A DNA stretch of 64,000 bases from Pelecanus crispus (GCF_030463565.1 NC_134644.1:132243388-132307387); one strand, 5' to 3'; counted from the first letter of the stretch, positions 1-13,854 are shown. Numbers and translations are program-made. The notes: generated from the sequence alone by a model not told the origin.

Positions 1-67
1 GATTTTTTTTTTGTTTGTTTTCTCCTTAAGAAGTTTCAGGAAAAGAAACTGAACTTGGAATGGGGCT

Positions 68-1043
68 TCATTTTTTTTGGTGGCTATCAGTACTATGAAG
101 GGATGTTATAATTTTTTCCAATGATAACATTGTCTCTTGTGCTCTAATAAAAGTGAGATTGCTGAGCTGGTGCTCAAAGGAACACAACTCCTTGGATCTG
201 GATTCTGCTATCCTAACTGAAAAGCCTATCTTTATCTTTCTCTTTTGTAAAATCAAAGTAGGTTGTCCTAAAGGAATATCAAAGACAACTTGTAAAACAG
301 TTGATTCTGGTGCTTTAAACTGGTCTTATTCGAATCAAATAGTAGAGTTCATCCATGATGGTATGGTAGGAAAAGTGCATTTTTATCTCTTGAAGTATGG
401 TCAAGATATTAAAAATTATGACTAACCATTATATACCCGAGTGATTCCTTTTAACTTAATGATTAAAATTAATTTAGTATCTGGATTTGCTAATGGCAAT
501 GTAAGGCAAAGTTGCTCTGAGAAGAACGTAGCAAGAAAATCGGTATGCTAGTGGTTCTTAGGCTTGCTTTCTTCTTTCAAGGCATTGGTCTTATCTAGCT
601 CTGTTAAAATTCAGTTTATTTTTCAAATCTAGTGTTGATTCTTCAGCTTTAAGACACAACTATTCCTGGGCAAATTCATCAGTCCAGGAAAGTCTTCAGA
701 CCTTATAAATGTTGGTGTAGAATCAGAGGAATATGAATGAGTGTAACACACTTTCAGCACTATCTTGAGGAGAATTTTGCATGAGTGTAGCCTGTAAAAC
801 TGAAAGATTTACAAGAGCTGAAGGTTCTTGATGTCTGATCTTTTCTACCACTTGACTTGCAAAAACCTGTCTAAGAAGTAGAGTATTTTGGGAAGATGGA
901 ATGCCATCACCAGAAGATACTTGCCTTTTAGGCACTTCTCCATTTCTTTTACTTTCCATAGCCTTTCCCTCTGTTGGTACAGAAAAGTGTGAATGACTAA
1001 AGAATGTGTAGAAATTTGGCACTGATTTCAGTGCAAAATTCAC
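68..1043 (-). CDS. Unrecognised candidate: 3' part of a two-exon reading frame
   Basis: An open frame runs from 1,043 down to 752. It can splice from a weak donor (GAAA then GTGTGT, intron from 751) to an acceptor after TTTTCAG at 217, and then continues open from 216 to a stop at 68-70. The phases match (1 nt plus 2 nt), giving about 145 residues. The product is polar with a helix-prone, Leu/Gln-rich middle and tail (RQVFASQVVEKIRHQ, then RAQETMLSLEKIITSLH), as in short coiled-coil proteins. I do not recognise a family. No upstream exon was identified, and the 535-bp intron with a poor donor could be coincidence. CHCHD7 is the gene expected in this direction from synteny, but this is not CHCHD7, since the twin CX9C motif is absent. 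It may be a real small gene, a pseudogene fragment or chance. Confidence 0.25.
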
Positions 1044-1099
1044 AGTGAAACATAATCTAAACAGAAAACTCTTGTTCTACCACCTGTATCAATACAATC

Positions 1100-2685
1100 T
1101 GTAGCACTGAATTGTCATAAATGTCTTATGATAACACCAGACTTTAAAGGAATCAGGAGCAAATTATCAAGGGTTTGGCAGATGAAGATTCTCCTTCTTT
1201 TCAGCGTGGAAGGTGGCATTGAGCTAATTTATGCACTAATGTGTTGTGGGCAGCGCTATAGGCTGCAGGTGGAAGCAGGCTCCACACGAGGTCCTGCTGA
1301 TGGTCCCCCACTGGTGGCAAGAGCAGTGCTGCTGCCCCAGTCCTGCTCTGCGAGCCCTAGTGTGGCTGGTTGGTAGGACGAGGACTTTGCATGCTGTTGG
1401 ATATCATGGCATAGGAAAGGTGTTGTGGTCCTCTGTTGTAAATGTGTGAGAGATGGGTTTTGGTGTGTCAGAGGGTAAAGCAATGATGTATGTGGTTTGG
1501 CTCATCCGAGAGAAGTGTTTTTGAATGGGATGAAGGTTAGCTTCCAGGCTGGCCCTCTTAGAGGCACTGTAGAAAGACCTCTGATTTTGTCATTGCTGGA
1601 TGCATTAAAACAAAGCAGGCTATGATATTTAGAAAAGAAATAGAACTGAACTGAGTGGAAAAGAAGAAATTTCAGTCTTCCCAACAGGGATGGACAAGGT
1701 CTACTGGTGCGATTGCCCCAAGTAATGGCGTTGGAAGGAGCACAGTGCATCCCCTCCTTTCAGCCTGTATGCACAGCTCAGTCAGACTCTGAAAAACTCA
1801 GTTCACCAGGAGAGTTTTCCATCCAGTAGGACAGGGCAAGAGACTGCCTGGTTATCCAGCAAAAACTTGGACAGTTTCGGCCTTAGTTGTCATGATTTCT
1901 GCTTCTGGTTGTTTTGTAACTAAATAGAAGTGGAGAATACAGAGTTCAAGAGCTTATTCCACAATTAAAAAAGAACAACATGGGCATAATATAGACACGG
2001 CTATGATGATGGGGAGAAGTCTGAGCAAAACACATACTGTCTGGAGAAATGATAGGAAAGAGGCACCATTTTTACTCAGAGCATCTGAGCAGTGCCCTGT
2101 GCTTGCTAACGTTGAAACATCAGAAGGGGGGGAAAGCACTGTCAAGGCTGAAAGTCTGGTGTGTGGTTTTCCAGGAATTTCACTGCAGATTTATAGTTGG
2201 TAAACTTGGCTTCAGAATTATAGGGATGTATTCAATTTTTTTTCTGGCTTCAGTATGTTGCTGATCTTCTGTGTACAATTTTTTCTTCAGAAAAGTTTCC
2301 AGTTCCTAGAGAATGCATTGTAGATTTAAGTTCTGTTTTCTTCCCTGCTGAAAATAATAGGCTGGTCTTCGACTGGTCTGCAAGAGCAAATCTAGCTTTC
2401 AACATACGTGCTACTTGGTATATACTGAAACAAACTGTCGAGTGATTGTGTAGTCACAGCCTCATACAGTATAACCAAATATACTCACAATCCCAGTGAG
2501 AGGCTGTTATCATTCTGAATCAGGTAAAGAACAGATTGTAATGGCAGTGAACAACTATATGATATCTTGTCATGAGACTGGCAATTTGTACAATGCTTGA
2601 GCACTGGAGAATACCCCACTTCACACATCTTATGTGGCAAATTTATGGAAACAAAGACATGCTCCTCTATCAGCAGAGGAGTATT
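1100..2685. other. Non-coding stretch, nothing recognised
   Basis: Only short reading frames with no splice context or family resemblance are present. No repeat was recognised. Confidence 0.5.
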
Positions 2686-2689
2686 TACT

Positions 2690-3065
2690 TACAGGCTGAG
2701 TAGCAGCCCTGCTTGAAAAGACCTGGGTGTTACAGGGGACAGTAGGAGTCACATTTGAGCCAAGACAGTGTTCTGGTGGACGGTAAGGCAAACTGCATAG
2801 TGGGCTGCACTGGGAGGAGCATGGCTGGCAGGTAGGTTATGGGAATTTATTGTCCTCTTCTAATCACCTAATTACAAGGCGCAATAACCACAGACAGTGG
2901 CCTGGGATGTTCAGGATGGACATTAGGAAAAACTTTATTACAATGGTAGTACAGGACTAGAGGGTGAGTCCGGGGAGATGGAGGAATCTCCTTCCAATTT
3001 TCAAGGGTCACATAGCCAAAGCCTGGCTGACCGTGTTGTGTTGAGTGGGAACTTGGGTTAGAAAC
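2690..3065 (+). mobile_element. Old CR1 LINE fragment
   Basis: The text matches diverged CR1 3' sequence in sense orientation: a 'gacctgggtgttacaggg' segment, then 'gggctgcactgggaggagca', then 'ggatggacattaggaaaaac', then 'gatggaggaatctccttcc'. The order follows the CR1 consensus as I remember it, with internal deletions. It has no octamer tail and no intact frame, so it is an old, 5'-truncated copy. Confidence 0.65.
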
Positions 3066-4439
3066 CTCCAGAGATACCTTGTAGTCAACATGTCCATGAG
3101 TCTGTGATAAGCCCTGTGAAAAAGCAAAGATAATTTTGCCTGCCTGAAATTAAAAGCTGGCAAAGTTCAGCTGCACTTACTACAGCCCATGAGTATTTTT
3201 CATGTGATTTAGGAACTACTCCAAACACAGTGACATCATTCACACAGCTCTGGACTGTACAATGGTTACAAAGAATCACTGCTATCATTCTTTGGCTGTT
3301 GATAGATGTCTATATGGTGCAAATTTAAACCAGAAATATCTATGAAGCCCCTACGGTCCTTGTCCCAGGTTACTTGTGGATATGTGCTTCATAAACAAGA
3401 ACAGAAAACACCGCTGCACTGTGAGTTTTTTAAATGGCTCTACAGCAAGTGGCCCATGAGTCACAAGAAGGAAGTGATCAGTCACCATGGCCTTCCCTGG
3501 CTCCCCTGGGACTGTGCAAAGGTGCATCATACCCTTGGTTTTCCTCTTCATCTATCAGTGTCTGCATCTGTACTAGTAAAGAAAACAGCATCAGAGCCTG
3601 AGCACTCTCCCATGGTCATCTATACTGTGGCATTATTTGTGGTTTTTGTCCTTACCAGTCAGCACTCTCCCAAACAATGCGTGGCCATGGTTTTGAGGAT
3701 AGTACAGGCCAGGGATAGTTCCCTGAGGCCACCCCGCTTTTGAGGGGAAGAGAATTTAAGTTTGTAGACCTCAGCAACTTGACATCCTACTTATTATTCG
3801 CATGCTTGTTGCGACACAAAAATGTCCAAAATTGTATATATCTGCAAGGAGTCAAGTAAGAGAATGTGGTTTCTCTGGTGACTTACTAGACGTAAATGAG
3901 ATTCAGTCATTGGACTGTTGCTGGTAGATTCAAGTACCATAAAAATGCTCATCTAGTGTCTAAGATTATTTCAGAGCTTGCAGCTGTCCTTCTAATGAAA
4001 AAGAAGCTGTAATGGTATACATGTTTGTATCTACAGTGCATTTGATGTCTCCCAGATGTTTTAGAATATGTTCTCTGTGCACCTTCTTCATGCCACCCTT
4101 GATTTCTAGACCTCTTATTATATTCCCAGCTGCCTCCTCACCCGGTTTAGTAATCCTAAGCTATTCTACCTCTTCTTTTTACGAAGGCCACTCTGTGGTT
4201 CAAAATTATCATTGCTAGGTTTCTCTCAACCTTTTCATTTCTGCTACGCCCTTTCAGTCACGCTGTTAGTATTCATAATACACATAATTGATTTTACCCA
4301 GTGGCATAATGACATTTTTTGTCTTGTTCAGTATTAATCTCCTAATAATTCATAGCATTTCCTTTAATTTTTTTTAATAAAAAATCATTATTCAACATTG
4401 TTATTTGATGTTTGTGTTGATATTTTCATGTAATCTTTT
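3066..4439. other. Non-coding stretch, nothing recognised
   Basis: A 145-codon open frame at 3,306-3,743 (+) shows no domain, signal or splice context and is probably accidental. No repeat was recognised. Confidence 0.45.
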
Positions 4440-4990
4440 ATATCTTTAAAATCTCACTCCCTAGTAGTCCTAGCCAATCTGGGGCCATCATTAGATTTGT
4501 ATGCAAAGTTAAGATTGTGTTTTCATGTATCATTTTACATTTGTTTACATAAATGTAATTTCCTCTGCTATTTTCTTACTTAGTCACTCAATCTCCCGAG
4601 GATCTTCTGTGGTTCATTTTCAGCCCTCATTCTTACGTGTATAACAGCATCAGCAGCATACCATGTCTCTTTCTGAGTCACACCTTTTTGTGGTCATTTC
4701 GGATATGATGAACACTTTGGATTTGAGCACAGGTCCTAGAGATGCTCCATGTAGTCTGTGACAGTTGACATTTACTCCTATGTCTCCTATTTTTCTGAAC
4801 ATTTGTAATGACACAAGGGCTTTTCCTGCTAGCCCTTGTCAGTGTGGTTTTTTAATCTTGTCAAATGGCTTTTTTGAATCTGTATAGATTATGTTAACTT
4901 TTTCTCCCTTGTCTCTAGGCTTCTTGATTCCCTCAAGAAGAACAATAGATCTGTGAGGCAATGTAGTAGCTTCCCTAAGGTATATGAAAT
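4440..4990 (-). mobile_element. Ancient LINE fragment, CR1/L3-like, antisense
   Basis: Phrases such as 'cttgtcaaatggctttttt', 'agaacaatagatctgtgagg' and 'tcctagagatgctccatgta' follow, in order, the reverse complement of the reverse-transcriptase region of ancient amniote CR1/L3 LINEs as I recall it. Divergence is high and no reading frame survives. Borders are approximate. This is a recall-based match, not an alignment. Confidence 0.45.
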
Positions 4991-7900
4991 TCTATCTTTA
5001 TTCTGTATTGCTGGTGTCAATCATTTACAGAAAACAGATATTGCCTCTGCTTAGTAGAGATATATTGAATGATATGAATGGAAATGGACACCTGAAACCA
5101 TGCAGAAGAAATATTTCTGGAGTATATAATTTCTTTGCTTTATTTTTACTGCTTTAATAATGACAGAATTGCAACAATGTATACATGTCACATTTACTAT
5201 TCACAGTTTCCTCAGTCAAGAAATATTGCTGAAGCAAGTTATATTTTCCAATCAAAAAAAATTCCTCAGTAGTTATGCAGAGGCAACTACTACTAGTAAA
5301 CAGATATTACTACTTTTTCCTATTCCATTGCAATGAATATGTGCAAAATATAACACAATGCTACAGAATATCTGTTGACCAGACACTAGTTTGTTCTGTG
5401 CTGTGAGTAAGAAAGTAAAGGACGCTCATTGTTGAAAAAGAATTGGAAAAAAAATCCTGACAGGCTCATTGTATTTAACTGTTTCAGTCACTAAATCTTC
5501 CATCTTCATTATGATCAATTAACTGAAGAAAATAAAATGGCAGACTTTACAGAGCTCAGGTGTGGACCGCATGTCAGCCCCTGTGGGTTCCAACAAGCAA
5601 GCGCTTATTCTACAGAAGAAATAGGATTACTTGACCTCAGGCCTGGCCATTGACCTACAGAGCCATTTACCCTGAGTGGCTAAATGTCACTGATATTAAT
5701 AGATATGACAACTTATAGAGAACTGGCACTTTCACACCCCCACATATCCTCCCACAGCACTTGAGATGGTCAGCCATGAAAATAAGTTGTTTCCGCTGAA
5801 AGGGAAGGATGCTGGGCAATGTGCTAAGTTGCTTTGAGTCCTTTGCGTAGGCTTGCAGTGATGAATAATTGCTAGGTACTATTGGACTGTTCACATGTGG
5901 AGTTCAAGAACAATCTCTCTTGGATCTTTTTTATCATCAAGCTAAACTGATCAGGTGGCATAAAGTCATGTACTAGAGAAAGGTAGATGATACACTGCTC
6001 TGTCTGTTACATACGCCATACAACCATGCTGCTGTTTCTGTCTTGTTGGCTCTCTACTTGGACAAAGTTAGCCCAAGGATGAAAAACAGCTGTGTGAAAC
6101 AGAACCCATGCAAGAATCATGATGTGAGGAAAGCCTTTCTGAGGAGTGCAAAATGCAGTCTACTTTGGAGTTAGTTGATCCACATCTGTAATTGATCAAC
6201 TGAATCTATAATTTAGAAGTCCTTTTGCATTCCTTGATTGTGCATTCCTTGATTGTGCTAAGTTCGGACATAGCTTTACCCATGAGTAATGCTTTCTATG
6301 AGCTTTGATTGGCTAGAAGACCCCATCCCATGCTGGCAGACAGTGACATGTTACTCAGTTATTCATGCTTCACTTGCTTCCTGGCTGGACTACAAGAGTC
6401 TGATGTGTTTGGTCACCAGGCTTTTCAGCACTTAGAACAATTCACCTAGAATAAAAAGCCCTCAGCCATGCTGTTTATTTTGACTGTATCATCAGACCTG
6501 TCCTCAGCTGTCTACAATCTCTTCCCACAAAGAAGTCAAAAGCAAGATTTGGTCCTTCTCATCACAGTGGGGTTTCCCACAATGGCCAAAAAGCATCTAT
6601 AGCTTAGTGTTGACAACTACACTCGTCTGTCCCTGCAGACCATTCCCTTTGCTCCCTATCTCCACCTCAGTAGGGGTAAATGCTGTCATAAAAGTTGCCT
6701 GTGCAGGAGACAGAATGTTCTTGGAGATCACTCTGGGATTGTGAAATAAATATCCTGGGATACAAGGACAGTCACAAACCTGCCCTTCCATTCAAAGTAC
6801 AAGACACATTTTTTTGACCTTCTCTAGGAAAGACACTGAGGCACCACACATATTTATAATAAAACCAGCTCTACCAAGATGCCCAAGCATCTTCCCTTGG
6901 GAAGAAGATGAGAGAACAAACAGCATGCAACAAGCAAAAAGTCATGCTGCTTAATGTATTTTCAAATGACTCTCCAATGCCATGCTAGTGAGTGAGGTAT
7001 AAAGAACTCTTGCAAAGCTGAGCAGAACGTTGCCTAATTCCCATGCTAAGCTGGTCCCGGTGCAACCTTGATGCCTGCTTCTTTGAACAACATGTAAATG
7101 GAGCTGAGAAAGTAAATGCACCCTTTCCTTCCAACACATTTGGTTCTGCCATGTGAACATTTGCGATACTGCCATAGGGCGTGACATACAAACTGTAAAT
7201 AGTCAGCATTTTTCTCTTGTAGAAGTTTTTATGATTGAGGCCTAAACCCTGCAAAAACACCACTAGTTCTGTGCTCAGCCCCAAACTCCTTACTCAGTGA
7301 ATTCCAGCCTCCACTCCCTCTACCAGATGCCAAATTTTTTGTCAAGCTTACAGCTTCCTTATCCATGACAAGAGCTCTTAGGCAGACTTGGCAAACACAT
7401 GAACACACAAACAAAAAAAGTGATTGTCATGCTGATAGGAAAGTGCAAAACTGAATACTAATAAAGCAATAAAACTAACTGAAGACAGTGCCTGTATTTT
7501 TATCTTCTGCCTTTTATAAGAATTTATCTTCTACCTCTTGAGAATTCAGCAGAAACTTAAAAAAATTTAACACTTAAGTTGTAAGGTGTTTTAGTGATAA
7601 AAAGATTTGTGTGGACTTAAAAGAAAAATGCGCAGTGGAGCCAACGTCTTGGAAACCTGGTGACACAGATTCCTGTCAAAGTTTCATGAAGGACCTGTGA
7701 AAGTGAGTGAATTTCCATGCCTCTTTTTCAATCATAAATAAATAAGTATGAACTCTGTCTCTCTATAGGAATACCTTTTTTACTGGTCATTGGTCATTTT
7801 GACCATTGCAGACAGTGCCATGCAAACACAAGTTATAATTGACATTTACCACTGTTTTGCTACAAAAATATAATTTTGTAGCACTCCCCCCCAAAAAACA

Positions 7901-10900
7901 TTCCCAGTTGAACTGATAGCTTCACAGCTTAATCTGCAGTTACTTAGCTCATATGGAGATTTACTGAACACTAAAGGCCAGGCTGGAGATCATAATTCTG
8001 GAACTTTAGATAGTAAAGAAGTTATCAAAGTCCAGCCACTGTTAGTTGAAGCTTATTTTCTTTTACGCTCTAAGTAAATTCCAGAGTTACCACAGAATCT
8101 TTCCTGGCACTTTTCTTGTTCTTTGTATGTTCTTACCCTTTCCCAGTGGGTCTCAGTATGAAGCCTGCAGGAGCTAGTATCCCATGCCGACCCACTCCAC
8201 CATGTTTGCATGCCATCTTGATTTTCCAGCTTCTTCAGGTGTGGGACTGAGTTTGGGATGATGGAGCCAGGAGGTACATTGGCAGAAGGCAGGTACAGCT
8301 GATCAGATGCCCACTGCCCTTCCCAGAGGCAAGATCTTGCATTTGCAAGAAGCTTTTTCTCCAGGCATCCTCTGCTACAGTTTTCAGAAATCAGTAAAAG
8401 ACTGAGGCACAGCAAATTAATTTCAGAAGTTGGCCAGGGTACTGGTTCTCTATTCTGAGGTAAAATGTGGATTGCATTGGGATTGTCTTTAGTTACTTTT
8501 GTGCATCTAGAATACTCTGGGACAGGAACTAACATTCTCTGTATTTAAACATGAAATTAGTGAGCATGTTATTTGACCCTGTGCATAACTGTGTGCATAT
8601 CTGCGCACACTGATGTGGAATTTGCAGCTGGATGCCATAACCCGAGGAATTCTTTTTGTGATTTCTTTCTATCACACTCTAATTTAAGAAATTACAAGTA
8701 ATTATAAAAACAAAGAAATCTTTAGAATACTCATTAAAAGAAAAGATAAATATGATTAAAGAGGGGAAATTTCATGGCAATAGTTTATTTTTGAGGACGT
8801 GGTTTTTTATTTGTTTTATACTTAAATCAGTTGAGAAAATTAGTTGCTAGAGAGGAAAGAAATTATGCCTGCTCCATAATAGCACATTCCCTTTTTCTTA
8901 TTTGATTCTTTATTTAATTATATGCTTGTTTGCATTCAAATATTTTCATGGCCTATTATTTGAAGGCAGTTATCTAACACCCTTCACAGCCCCATACATC
9001 ATCAAACAGAAGGCAAGAAATTACAGACAGGAGAAATTTTCAACTATTTACTGACAAATAGAGTACACAGTTTACAGAGTTTACACAGAGATTAGTTAAA
9101 AATAACCTTGTGTGAAAGTAATTCTTTTACTGTTTTACATGCAATGTGTAAATATATACTAAAATAACTTACTTTCTTTTACCGTTTTATGAGGAAGTGC
9201 TAAGAGTCCAGCTAGATTTAGTGTAAGACTCAATGTTAGTTATGTGTTTTTTAAAAAATAATGACTAGAACTGTATTTGTGAAAAAATAAAGAGAAATTT
9301 TCATAGTGTCATTTTTTTTAACAGACATTAAGAATAACATCCTGAAAAATCTTCAGTATCATACAGAAAATATTACCTAAGCAAGGGCTAAACCTAAGTA
9401 ACTCATTAATACTGCTAATGACTAGAGAAGTTTAAATTACTAGTACCAGTGTTTTAAAGCTATCTAGTTTCAGTCCATCCTTTTCTGAACAATGATGTTA
9501 TCTAGATAGTAGAAAATCCCAAAGTAATTCAAAACAAGAATTATTGTTTTCTTTGGTGCAAAACTGAGGTAGCAAATACAGAATTTGTGTTGGCCCATAA
9601 AACTGTAGAAGTCACCTTATCCTTCCTCAGCCTTAGTGATTCAATCTAAAATTAAAATGGTTACGTTATACTTCACAGTATTTCTTTATGTCTCAGTTTC
9701 GTTTCCATTTGATGTTTGCGATGTTGCACAGGAGGCAACAAAAATAGATGAATCCACATGACCAAGAATACAGGGTAGATGCAATCCTAGAAATTGCTGA
9801 ATTGCTGGCATTTAAGATCTTCAGAGCCATTTGCTTTCAGTCTTTTCTCTTTCCTTGACTGAATCTTCAACAAACTGAGTAATTTCACTCAATGAAAGAC
9901 TGCAAGGTAAATGAAAAAGTTTAGTATTGCTTTTGAAGGTGCTAAACTGAGGATATGTTTTTAAAATATTGTGTGTTCCTCTCACTAAAGGTATCTAAAA
10001 ACCCCTTAATTGTATCTAAAACCCCCTGTTAAATTCACAATATCTATATGTTAATATATAGTTATTGCAATATCCTATTTAGATATTACTATAATACTAT
10101 CTTCTTTAGTAATAAATTTGATGATATTACATTTACATTTCCAACACCATTCTTCATGATGTATCTGACCTTCTCAGGTTGCTGGTGAAGAAGGACCCTC
10201 ACTTCAGTTGAGCCCTGTAGTTGAGAGAACAGTCAGTAACAGAGGCTTCAGAAACTGGGAATTGTTGATTCCTCCCTTGGAGGGCATTTTGCCAGCAAAT
10301 TCTGCTTGAGACTCATGGAAATTCTTGGACTAAATATATGCATGCATGGGACTGGAAAAATATATATGAAGCATGTGTTTCTATAGGAATCCTATTCACC
10401 TAAAGCATAACAAGATTTGAAAACACTTTTTCTTTGTGACTCATATTGAAAATGACCGTGAGCTTGACAGTCTATCTTAAATTTTTACCAGGTTTGTAGT
10501 AGTTGATATTTGCTAATCAATATTTGGCAGAGAGAAGAAAGAGACCATGGAGAGGAAAGACACATTCTTAAGTGCTTAAGTAAGAGTGTGCTTGTGTTTT
10601 TCCACTTGAACTTCAAGCGTGATCTTTCTGACAGCGTACTCTATGCCTAAAGTAGAAAATGAAAATGTGCACCTGATAAAATAAGAAATGGGGATTTCAA
10701 AAAAGTGTAAAGTTTCACATTCAAGTTTCCTTATTTTAAAGCAAATTATTTCAGTATTGATTCTCCAGTCTCACAGAGTTCCCTCTCAATAAAAACCGTA
10801 GGAACAGCTGCAGACATTGTGAGATATTAACAATGAATAAATAACACTTCTTCCAGAGCCTGGTGAAATTTATAGGACTTTTTCCCGCAGCAACTGGCTT

Positions 10901-13479
10901 GTTCAAATGTTTACTAAGTCGTGCTATGTATAAATATTCAGGGTTCTACTTCTGTAAATGCATGCCTAATCTGGGCCAGCTGAAGGCGACTTTCCGTGTT
11001 CTGTTTCCTGCAGTGGTACGGACACTTTTCTGGAATTTGCACTTGCATACACAGAGGGCTCAAAATCTCAGCGGTACCTCAGACTAGTTACCTGCCTTCA
11101 GTCTCCTTTTCTTTGATCTTTTCACTGGCTGCATGGGGAATACATGCCTGCAATTATGATTGACAGTTCTCAGCAAATTTGTTAAATACAACGTGTTAAA
11201 AGCTGAAGCTCATGGCTGAACAGCTGTACCGCTTGGACAGACTGATGACACCTGAACCGTATCAACATTACCTGCGACATCTTCTATCTAGGTAACTAAA
11301 AAGGATGCCAGGGTTCCTGGGAAAGCCCTTTTTCTTTCTTGTGCTACGTTACATATCAGGAGCTATAACATGCTGTGAAATACTTGTGCCTTCCAATGGA
11401 AACTGAAGTAAAAGCATGAAGAATTGCAATGTCATTTGATGGGGTGTTCAAACTGAATCTCAGCTTGATGGGGAGAAAGCATTTAGTCAAGACTGAAGCA
11501 TATAGGGAGTGTACAAAGATTTTATTACAAACACCTGTAGCCGTGCAGTGGGTGTCTCTGCCCCAGAGAGCTACACGTTGGTTCCAGGTTATCTGCACGG
11601 TCACTCCGGTTTGGATATGCCAGTAAAACATATCCACACGCTGTGCAGGCTTCGCAGAGCCAGCCAGTGACAAAGCCTGTGGATGACTGTGTCTGTCTCA
11701 CAGTATCTGACCCCTTCAGGCAGGAGCACAAAAACACCTATGGTTTTTACACTGCATGTCTGCACAAGGACATATTTTTTTCATTTGTTTCTGAGGATAA
11801 TTCCTGAATAGCTGTTCTCCACAAGGAGCTTCATCTGCTTCATGAGAAGGATGAACTAAGCCTTCCTGAGCACTAGACCTGGACCACAGGGACATCACTA
11901 TTTTTTGACACTGCTGTACATTCTGGATGTCCTCATGTTTGCAACAGGTGAAAACCTCCATTCGGGACATCTCAGCTATGTAATGCCAAAGAAAACCTGC
12001 ATTGGAATGAGAATGATAGGAACTGTCTCCTGCGGTAGACCCTAAATACATCACTTTTCAGTGTAAATTAGACCAGTGATTTATTTGCCTCTTTATCATG
12101 CCCTGGAGGACACTATTTCTGTTATGTGCTCATAGATGTATCTTCATCACTCTTAGCATAGTCTATGCGCAGGGAGCTGTGGCTCTCCACCCACAACTCT
12201 TCTGCATTTTTCTGTGTTCATTCTTCTTTTCCCCCTATAAACATTGGGCAACCTCACTGGCTTTTGTTATTTCATCTTACCAAGGCTTTCCAAATTTGGC
12301 TCTGTCCCATGCCTAATCATCTGGATCCAGCAGTCTTCTGGGCATCTCTTTTTAAATATATTGCTGCACTTTTATAACAATTTGCCCTCCCAGTTTCACT
12401 CTTGCGCCCAGTCTTTTCTTATTGCCTGGCTTGCAATTAATTAAGGTATTATTAAGGATGTTGTCAAAAACCTTAAAGAAGGAATACAAGAAGTGTCACA
12501 GGTATATGAATGGCTCCGGGATGCTTTAGAAGGTGTATATGGTTTTTCTGATACAGAGGGTGGTTTTCTAAAAAAGCGAAAAAATAGGCTCAAAACCATG
12601 AAAATTTCACTTAAACTTTGAAATATTTGTGAAAAGGTATTGCTTTCAATATACAGATGTTGTTATTCAGTAGAGGGCACTCCCTTGTGCACAGTGCTTA
12701 TATGGCACGGTGCAGCCAGGCAAGATCTTAAAAGTATCAGCTGGATTTAGGATCTTACGGTTTTAGAACAGCGTTACGTGAATCTGTTTCCTTCAAATCG
12801 CTTTCTTGCTATACAACTCTATTGTGTCATTGAAAGGTGAACTCCTCGTTCTAGGAGTATGTGAAGGCAGGGGATAGAAGAAGGGAGTGAAAAGAGGACG
12901 GACCTCTCAGTCTCTTCCAGTGGTGAATGCTCTTGCCATAAAAACACATGCCTCAGTTTGAACGGGAAATATAAATCACCGGCAAATGGAAAAAAAAAAA
13001 AAAACAACCCTGAAAAATCAAGAAGCAGCCTGCCGTTTGCCTTTTAAGTTTTGGCTAGAGGATTTGAGGAGCAAGTGAAGAGGCTGTGAAGGCCCCTCTT
13101 ACAAACGCAGGGCAGGGGCTGCCTCTCCTTCCCAGGGGTTTCCAGCCCCGGGCGCTTCCCGATCCTGCTCCTGCCCGCCTCTGCTCTCCCAGGATAATCC
13201 CTCTTCTGCCTTCAGGAAAAGAGTGCTGCGGTCTGGGGCTGTGTACATTTGCTTGGCGAGTCTCTAAGGGTTTTCTTCTTCTTTCCAAATAATTGATGCA
13301 TCCAAGGAATTCTATGCTAGGGGGAAAAAAAGAAAATTAAGTGCCTGTATGGTGTTACATTAATAGATGAAATTCCTTGAGTGGAAGATGCCGGTTTAAT
13401 AGAATTAAGTATCCATGAATATGCAAAGAATGTGTTTATAAGGAATCTCAAGCGGCTACTGCTGATTGCTGCAGGGTTA
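4991..13479. other. AT-rich intergenic DNA without recognised genes
   Basis: Both strands were read for coding exons, RNA genes and repeats. A 160-codon open frame at 8,053-8,535 (-) is the longest, but it lacks any family resemblance or convincing splice sites. One small tandem duplication (6,226-6,255) is listed separately. Nothing else stands out. Confidence 0.5.
6226..6255. repeat. 15-bp direct tandem duplication
   Basis: TGCATTCCTTGATTG occurs twice back to back with no mismatch. This is a simple replication-slippage product. Confidence 0.9.
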
Positions 13480-13850
13480 ATGCAGCAGCTCAGGCGCTGA
13501 GGCGAGCACAGCAGGTCACTTCGATGGCAGCGGGGGCGGCGGGGGGACCCGGCGGGGCCAGTAAGGGGTCCGGCAGGGCCAGTAAGGGGTCCGGCAGGGC
13601 CGGTTGCCGCAGCAGGCCACTGCGGGCCTGGCAGGGAGCCGGGCAGCAGCAGGCCCCGGGCGGCAGCGGCCCCGCAGCGGCATGGCGGCCACGGCGGGTG
13701 CTGGGCACCGGTGAGAGCCCTGGCTGGTCCGCTTTTGGGGCGCACGGCCCTGCTCGGGGTGCGGGCTGGCAGCAGGGGGCTGCAGGCCTGCGGTGGCGTC
13801 CTCGTTAGGAGCTGGGGGAGTGTGCAGTTCCCCACATGCCAGGGAGCTGG
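13480..13850. promoter_or_regulatory. Orphan CpG island, possible promoter and first exon on +
   Basis: A GC- and CpG-rich block rises abruptly from AT-rich flanks. On the + strand an ATG at 13,682 in a strong Kozak context (GCGGCATGG) opens a short frame (MAATAGAGH) that runs into a canonical donor, CACCG then GTGAGAG, at 13,711. That is the anatomy of a CpG-island first coding exon, but I could not find a partner exon downstream. Open frames through the island on both strands are expected from its base composition. Alternatives are the promoter of a non-coding RNA, or a GC-rich repeat. Confidence 0.35.
13555..13596. repeat. 21-bp tandem repeat, two units
   Basis: GGGCCAGTAAGGGGTCCGGCA is repeated twice without mismatch, and a partial third unit starts at 13,597. 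It lies inside the orphan CpG island. Confidence 0.85.
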
Positions 13851-13854
13851 TTTT

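Noticed and set aside
3306-3743. 145-codon + strand frame
   Set aside because: No recognisable domain and no splice or promoter context. Internal 'gcactctccca' repeats suggest non-coding sequence.
8053-8535. 160-codon minus-strand frame
   Set aside because: No methionine context, splice sites, domain or family resemblance. A frame of this length can occur by chance in a 64-kb window.
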